Shown: positions 60,682 to 64,000 of the stretch, piece by piece | Layout: each line of letters begins with the position of its first letter | How positions within the stretch are numbered: position 1 is the stretch's first letter | From: [Flexibacter] sp. ATCC 35103 | GTDB lineage: Bacteria; Bacteroidota; Bacteroidia; Flavobacteriales; Flavobacteriaceae | Direction: 5' to 3' | DNA: 64,000 nt | Assembly (NCBI RefSeq): GCF_001975985.1 | Contig: NZ_MTQF01000005.1 | Location: 1-64,000 of the forward strand | The notes under the pieces: generated by a model | What the model was told of the DNA's origin: nothing | Databases searched by the model: none | The model's input: the letters and a program-made list of their open reading frames with translations, nothing else | Position numbers and translations under genes: made by a program

Positions 60682-63528
60682 ATGAAAAAAAACGTAGTAC
60701 TAGCATTAGGTCTTTTAACATTTTCCGGAATCTATGCTCAGGACAATAAAAAAGAGCAGGATACTTTAAAGAACAATGAACTATCAGAAGTAACAATAGT
60801 AGGATCCAGAAGTAAAAACCGTGTAAAAACAGATGTTCCGGTTCCGGTAGATGTTTTTAATATTTCAGATATAACAAAAGGATCACCACAAACCAGTGTA
60901 ACACAGATCTTAAATTATGTTGCACCTTCTTTTACCAGTAATGCAACTTCTACCGCAGATGCTACAGATCACGTCGATCCGGCACAATTAAGAGGTTTAG
61001 GACCAGATCAGGTTTTAATATTAGTAAATGGTAAACGCAGGCATTCCAGTGCTTTGGTAAACATAAACGGATCTCCGGGAAGAGGATCTGTAGGAACAGA
61101 TTTAAATGCGATCCCATCATTTGCTATCGAAAGAATCGAAGTTTTGCGTGATGGAGCAGCGGCTCAATACGGTTCTGATGCAATTGCAGGAGTTATCAAT
61201 ATTGTATTAAAAAAGAATGCCAATTTTATTTCAGGAGGAATTCAATATGGTACAAATCTATCATCAGGATCTAATAATTTTAAAGGCGGAGCTGATGGTC
61301 AGAATTTACAAGTAGATTTAAATTACGGAACCTCATTAGGTAAAGCAGGAAGTTTCCTGAATATTACAGGAAGTGCCGTAACCAGACAAGCAACAAGCAG
61401 AGCCGGAATTAGAAATAACGCTATTTTTAATGCCTATAATGCTGTCGAAAACAGAGCTGCCCAAAATGGTGTTGCTATTAATTCCTTATATAGTAATATA
61501 AATAACACGCCAAATTCTGCACAAATTCTTACTTCATTAAAGCAATATGCGCCACAAGTGAGTTATTTTACACCGGTACAGCAAACAGCAATCTCATCTG
61601 CAACAACATTAACACAAATGCAAACGGCTTTGAATTTTGATGTAACCAATAATGAAATTGCTTACAGAGGTCAGGAAAGAAGCGACTATAATATGAGTGT
61701 TGGTCAGTCAGAATTAGCTTCAGGACAATTATACTATAATACTAAATATCCACTGACAGAAACTACTGCTTTATACTCTTTTGGTGGAGTTTCATATAGA
61801 AATGGTAAGTCATATGCCTTTAACAGATTGCCAAATGGTTCCGGAACTTTCACGCAAGTGTATGAAAACGGATTTTTACCGGAAATACAATCGGATATTT
61901 TAGATGCTTCATCTGCGGTTGGAGTTACAACAGAATTATTTGGTTTTGATACTGATCTTAGTACAAACCTGGGTACAAATTCTTTTAAATATGATGTAAA
62001 CAATACGATCAATGCAACTTTAGGAACCAATTCAGGTACGAGTTTTGATGCTGGTAAAGTTTCATTTTTGCAAAGTACAACCAATTTAGATTTCAGTAAA
62101 AGGCTTGATGTTTTAGAAGGATTAAACGTAGCTTTTGGTGGAGAATTCAGATATGAAAATTATCAGATTAAATCAGGAGAAGAAGCTTCTTACGGATTGT
62201 ATGATACAAACGGAAATTTAGTTTCAGGAATTCTGCCAAGTAATTCACCATTAATCGTAACAGACTTCTTTGGCAACAAACGTGGAGCAGGAGCACAGGG
62301 ATTTTCTGGATTTCAGCCGGCAGATGCCAAAGAAAAAGATCGAAAAAGTGGTGCGGCTTATGTTGATTTAGAATTAAACGCTACTAAAAACTGGCTTTTA
62401 AACGGAGCGGTGCGTTATGAAAACTATTCAGATTTTGGAAGCACAGTTATATTTAAACTGGCATCTCTTTTAAAATTGACTGACAATATTAATTGGAGAA
62501 TTTCAGGGCAAACCGGTTTTAGAGCCCCATCATTGCAACAAAAGTATTTTGAAGCAAGTTCGACCCAATTTATAAATGGTTCTCCATATCAGGTAGGTTA
62601 TTTTACAAATGATTCACAAGCAGCTAAAAGTATTGGAGTTGAAAGCCTGAAACCTGAAAAATCTAAAAGTATCAGTACAGGATTTACATTCAAGATTCCA
62701 GAAGCAAATATTACCATTACAACAGATGCTTACTTTACAAGAATCGATGACAGAGTGGTATTAACTGGACAATATGCAAGACCAACTGATGCTCAGATAA
62801 CAGGTGCAACATCTGACAAACAAAGAGATGCATTGACATTATTTCAACAAGCATTTGATTTAAAAGGAGTGGAAAGGGCTTCGTTCTGGACCAACGGAAT
62901 CAATTCTGAAACGAAAGGTATTGATGTCGTAATTTCTCAAAAATATGATGTAATTCAGGATTTTACAATTCGAAATGATTTTGCTTTAAGCTACAATACA
63001 ACAAAAAGAGTTGGGAAATTAAATGTACCTCAATCTATTATTGATGCAGGTGGAGATCCTTATATATATTCATTTTTCCCGGAATCAAGCCGTATTTATT
63101 TAGAAGAAGCGATCCCGAAATTAAAAGCAAATTTAATGACTACTTTCAATATCAAAAAACTGGACATTTATTTAAGAAACAGTTATTTCGGAAAGGTAAC
63201 AGATCCGGGAGCGACAGATGTAAACTTAGACGGATCATCTTCAGTTTACGAACATCCTGAATACAGTTCAAAAATTGTTACTGATTTATCTTTTGGGTAT
63301 CAAATCAACGAGAAATTCAGATTGACAGTTGGCTTTAATAATATAGGAGATGTGTATCCGGACAGAAACAACCCTTCAACTCCAGCCTTTACGAATACAA
63401 CACCTACATTGTCTCCTGCACCAAGTGCCGACTTAACAAATGCAAATCAGTTTGCGTATTCAAGAGCAGTATCACAATTTGGACTAAACGGAAGATTTGG
63501 TTTTGCGAGATTAAGTTTCAAATTTTAA
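60682..63528 (+). CDS. TonB-dependent receptor under Cys/Met leader control
   Basis: 948 residues. Signal peptide (about 1-20, ending GIYAQ), no CarboxypepD_reg domain and no SusD partner. Plug (about 35-165) with a TonB-box-like NNELSEVTIVGSRS, DHVDPAQLRGLGPDQVLILVNGKRRH, IEVLRDGAAAQYGSDAIAGVINIVL; barrel to the C-terminal FGFARLSFKF. This RGLxPDQvLVLvNGKRRH type is seen in receptors for small organic molecules. Its leader encodes a Cys/Met attenuator and metK with a SAM-II switch is next door, so uptake of a sulfur compound is likely (inference). Confidence 0.9.
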   Translation: MKKNVVLALGLLTFSGIYAQDNKKEQDTLKNNELSEVTIVGSRSKNRVKTDVPVPVDVFNISDITKGSPQTSVTQILNYVAPSFTSNATSTADATDHVDPAQLRGLGPDQVLILVNGKRRHSSALVNINGSPGRGSVGTDLNAIPSFAIERIEVLRDGAAAQYGSDAIAGVINIVLKKNANFISGGIQYGTNLSSGSNNFKGGADGQNLQVDLNYGTSLGKAGSFLNITGSAVTRQATSRAGIRNNAIFNAYNAVENRAAQNGVAINSLYSNINNTPNSAQILTSLKQYAPQVSYFTPVQQTAISSATTLTQMQTALNFDVTNNEIAYRGQERSDYNMSVGQSELASGQLYYNTKYPLTETTALYSFGGVSYRNGKSYAFNRLPNGSGTFTQVYENGFLPEIQSDILDASSAVGVTTELFGFDTDLSTNLGTNSFKYDVNNTINATLGTNSGTSFDAGKVSFLQSTTNLDFSKRLDVLEGLNVAFGGEFRYENYQIKSGEEASYGLYDTNGNLVSGILPSNSPLIVTDFFGNKRGAGAQGFSGFQPADAKEKDRKSGAAYVDLELNATKNWLLNGAVRYENYSDFGSTVIFKLASLLKLTDNINWRISGQTGFRAPSLQQKYFEASSTQFINGSPYQVGYFTNDSQAAKSIGVESLKPEKSKSISTGFTFKIPEANITITTDAYFTRIDDRVVLTGQYARPTDAQITGATSDKQRDALTLFQQAFDLKGVERASFWTNGINSETKGIDVVISQKYDVIQDFTIRNDFALSYNTTKRVGKLNVPQSIIDAGGDPYIYSFFPESSRIYLEEAIPKLKANLMTTFNIKKLDIYLRNSYFGKVTDPGATDVNLDGSSSVYEHPEYSSKIVTDLSFGYQINEKFRLTVGFNNIGDVYPDRNNPSTPAFTNTTPTLSPAPSADLTNANQFAYSRAVSQFGLNGRFGFARLSFKF

Positions 63529-63538
63529 AGATAAGATT

Positions 63539-63721
63539 GCCCACGGGTTTTGCGGATTAAACGGGTTGACGCTGGTTTTATAATTATTTTAATCCTTTAT
63601 CCCAATAGCTATCGGGAGTGGATAAACTTTCATACAGATGCATGATTCGGTAATAGTTAAAATTGTTTAAGAAGAAAACAAAAATCTGTGCAAATCCGTT
63701 TAATCAGCAAAACCCGTGGGC
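63539..63721. repeat. Foldback (MITE-like) inverted repeat element
   Basis: 29-bp arms, 27 of 29 identical: 63539-63567 (GCCCACGGGTTTTGCGGATT...) and reverse complement at 63693-63721. The 125-bp centre includes a palindromic CCCAATAGCTATCGGGA. Starts 10 bp after the receptor stop. No ORF. Confidence 0.7.
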
Positions 63722-63794
63722 TAAATTTTTTTAAAGACAAACACCAGTATTTACTGGGCTTCGAAAAAAATAATGTAAAATATCATTTTTTGAT

Positions 63795-63825
63795 TTGGTA
63801 GTTCTAAAAATAATTTATATATTTA
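63795..63825 (+). promoter_or_regulatory. Promoter of the right-end leader ORF (TTG-N20-TATATTTA)
   Basis: TTG at 63795-63797 and TATATTTA at 63818-63825 (7 of 8 with TAnnTTTG), 20 bp apart. Predicted start is at about 63830. Confidence 0.55.
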
Positions 63826-63845
63826 CTCTATCGAATTAGTCGAGT
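63825..63845. promoter_or_regulatory. Imperfect dyad over the predicted transcription start
   Basis: ACTCTA-N9-TCGAGT half sites (ACTCnA / TnGAGT). Read on the other strand it contains CGACTAATT, similar to the left half of IscR/Rrf2-type operators. Candidate repressor site; the regulator is not in the window. Confidence 0.4.
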
Positions 63846-63871
63846 TTAAAAATAAGAATAATTTAAATAAA

Positions 63872-63958
63872 ATGAAAATGAAAACAATAGCGAATAATAT
63901 GATGATATGTTGTGATATGATGCAAATGTGCATCCCAATTCGTTGTTGCCAAAAGTAA
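63872..63958 (+). CDS. Met/Cys-rich 28-residue leader peptide
   Basis: 28 codons in which 7 are Met and 5 Cys: MKMKTIANNMMICCDMM then QMCIPIRCCQK. An A-rich ribosome binding region precedes the ATG; a promoter and dyad lie 27-77 bases upstream. Such composition is far beyond chance and fits a cis-acting leader that senses charged tRNA-Met/tRNA-Cys. The window stops 42 bases after its stop, at AAGCCCTTTTG, which could be the 5' arm of a terminator (AAGCCC...GGGCTT) but is cut off. A function as a metal-binding micropeptide is an alternative. Confidence 0.7.
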   Translation: MKMKTIANNMMICCDMMQMCIPIRCCQK

Positions 63959-64000
63959 AAGATAAAATCTTTGTTATAGTTAGATCTATAAGCCCTTTTG

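Larger units (their letters stand above)
63529..64000. other. Right-end intergenic region
   Basis: Holds the foldback element (63539-63721), a TTG-N20-TATATTTA promoter candidate (63795-63825), a dyad (63825-63845) and a Met/Cys-rich leader ORF (63872-63958). No long coding frame. The downstream gene is beyond the window. Confidence 0.7.

Overview
The window is an AT-rich stretch of chromosome from a Flavobacterium-like member of the Bacteroidota, probably close to F. johnsoniae. The evidence is a PorT type IX secretion protein, the XrtF exosortase pair, GLPGLI, DUF5686, 2TM and HYC_CC_PP family proteins, several TonB-dependent receptors, a TamL lipoprotein, and many copies of the Bacteroidota -7 promoter box (TAnnTTTG) upstream of genes. 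Most of the window is ordinary core genome with no prophage, CRISPR array, rRNA or tRNA seen.

Layout. 0-1.35 kb: an intact IS3-family element with a canonical -1 frameshift signal. 1.4-4.4 kb: a LytTR response regulator with a TPR sensor kinase, and an orphan small protein. 4.6-7.9 kb: rpsO-pnp and a free-methionine-sulfoxide reductase. 7.9-12.7 kb: XrtF with its partner, then a putative metal locus (HYC_CC_PP protein, TonB receptor, periplasmic HMA protein) and a DedA protein. 12.9-20.2 kb: purH followed by the rod-shape operon mreB-mreC-mreD-mrdA-rodA. 20.3-23.1 kb: a MacB-like permease and two tandem XRE regulators bracketed by inverted copies of one terminator. 23.1-30 kb: accD, fbaA, tamL, a SpoU methyltransferase, porT, ubiE. 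30-35.5 kb: folA, thyA, small proteins, a bifunctional nuclease, etfA-etfB. 36-44.8 kb: pdhB, a DUF5686 protein, an acyltransferase, an alkA-like pseudogene, ppa and a membrane pyrophosphatase with a Cys-rich tail. 44.9-47.2 kb: higBA and a deoxynucleoside kinase. 47.4-58.5 kb: a GLPGLI/receptor pair, two paralogous Trx-like/TPR proteins, DUF4153 and M28 peptidase genes. 58.9-64 kb: metK, a TonB receptor and the start of a further transcription unit.

The most interesting region is the right end, which looks like a sulfur-amino-acid control region. metK has a complete -33/-7 promoter and a leader matching a SAM-II (long-loop) riboswitch. The neighbouring divergent TonB receptor is preceded by an unannotated 21-codon leader ORF (60500-60565) with alternating Cys and Met codons, followed by mutually exclusive antiterminator and terminator stems. 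This is the architecture of classical ribosome-mediated attenuation. A second, 28-codon ORF (63872-63958), in which 12 of 28 residues are Met or Cys, lies at the window edge behind its own promoter and a dyad. I infer that SAM sensing and Met/Cys-codon attenuation together control methionine activation and uptake of a sulfur compound; the receptor substrate is not shown by the sequence.

Intergenic DNA carries families of short palindromes and inverted repeats. Coordinates of starts were adjusted where an internal ATG with a signal peptide or a promoter box made the longer reading unlikely.
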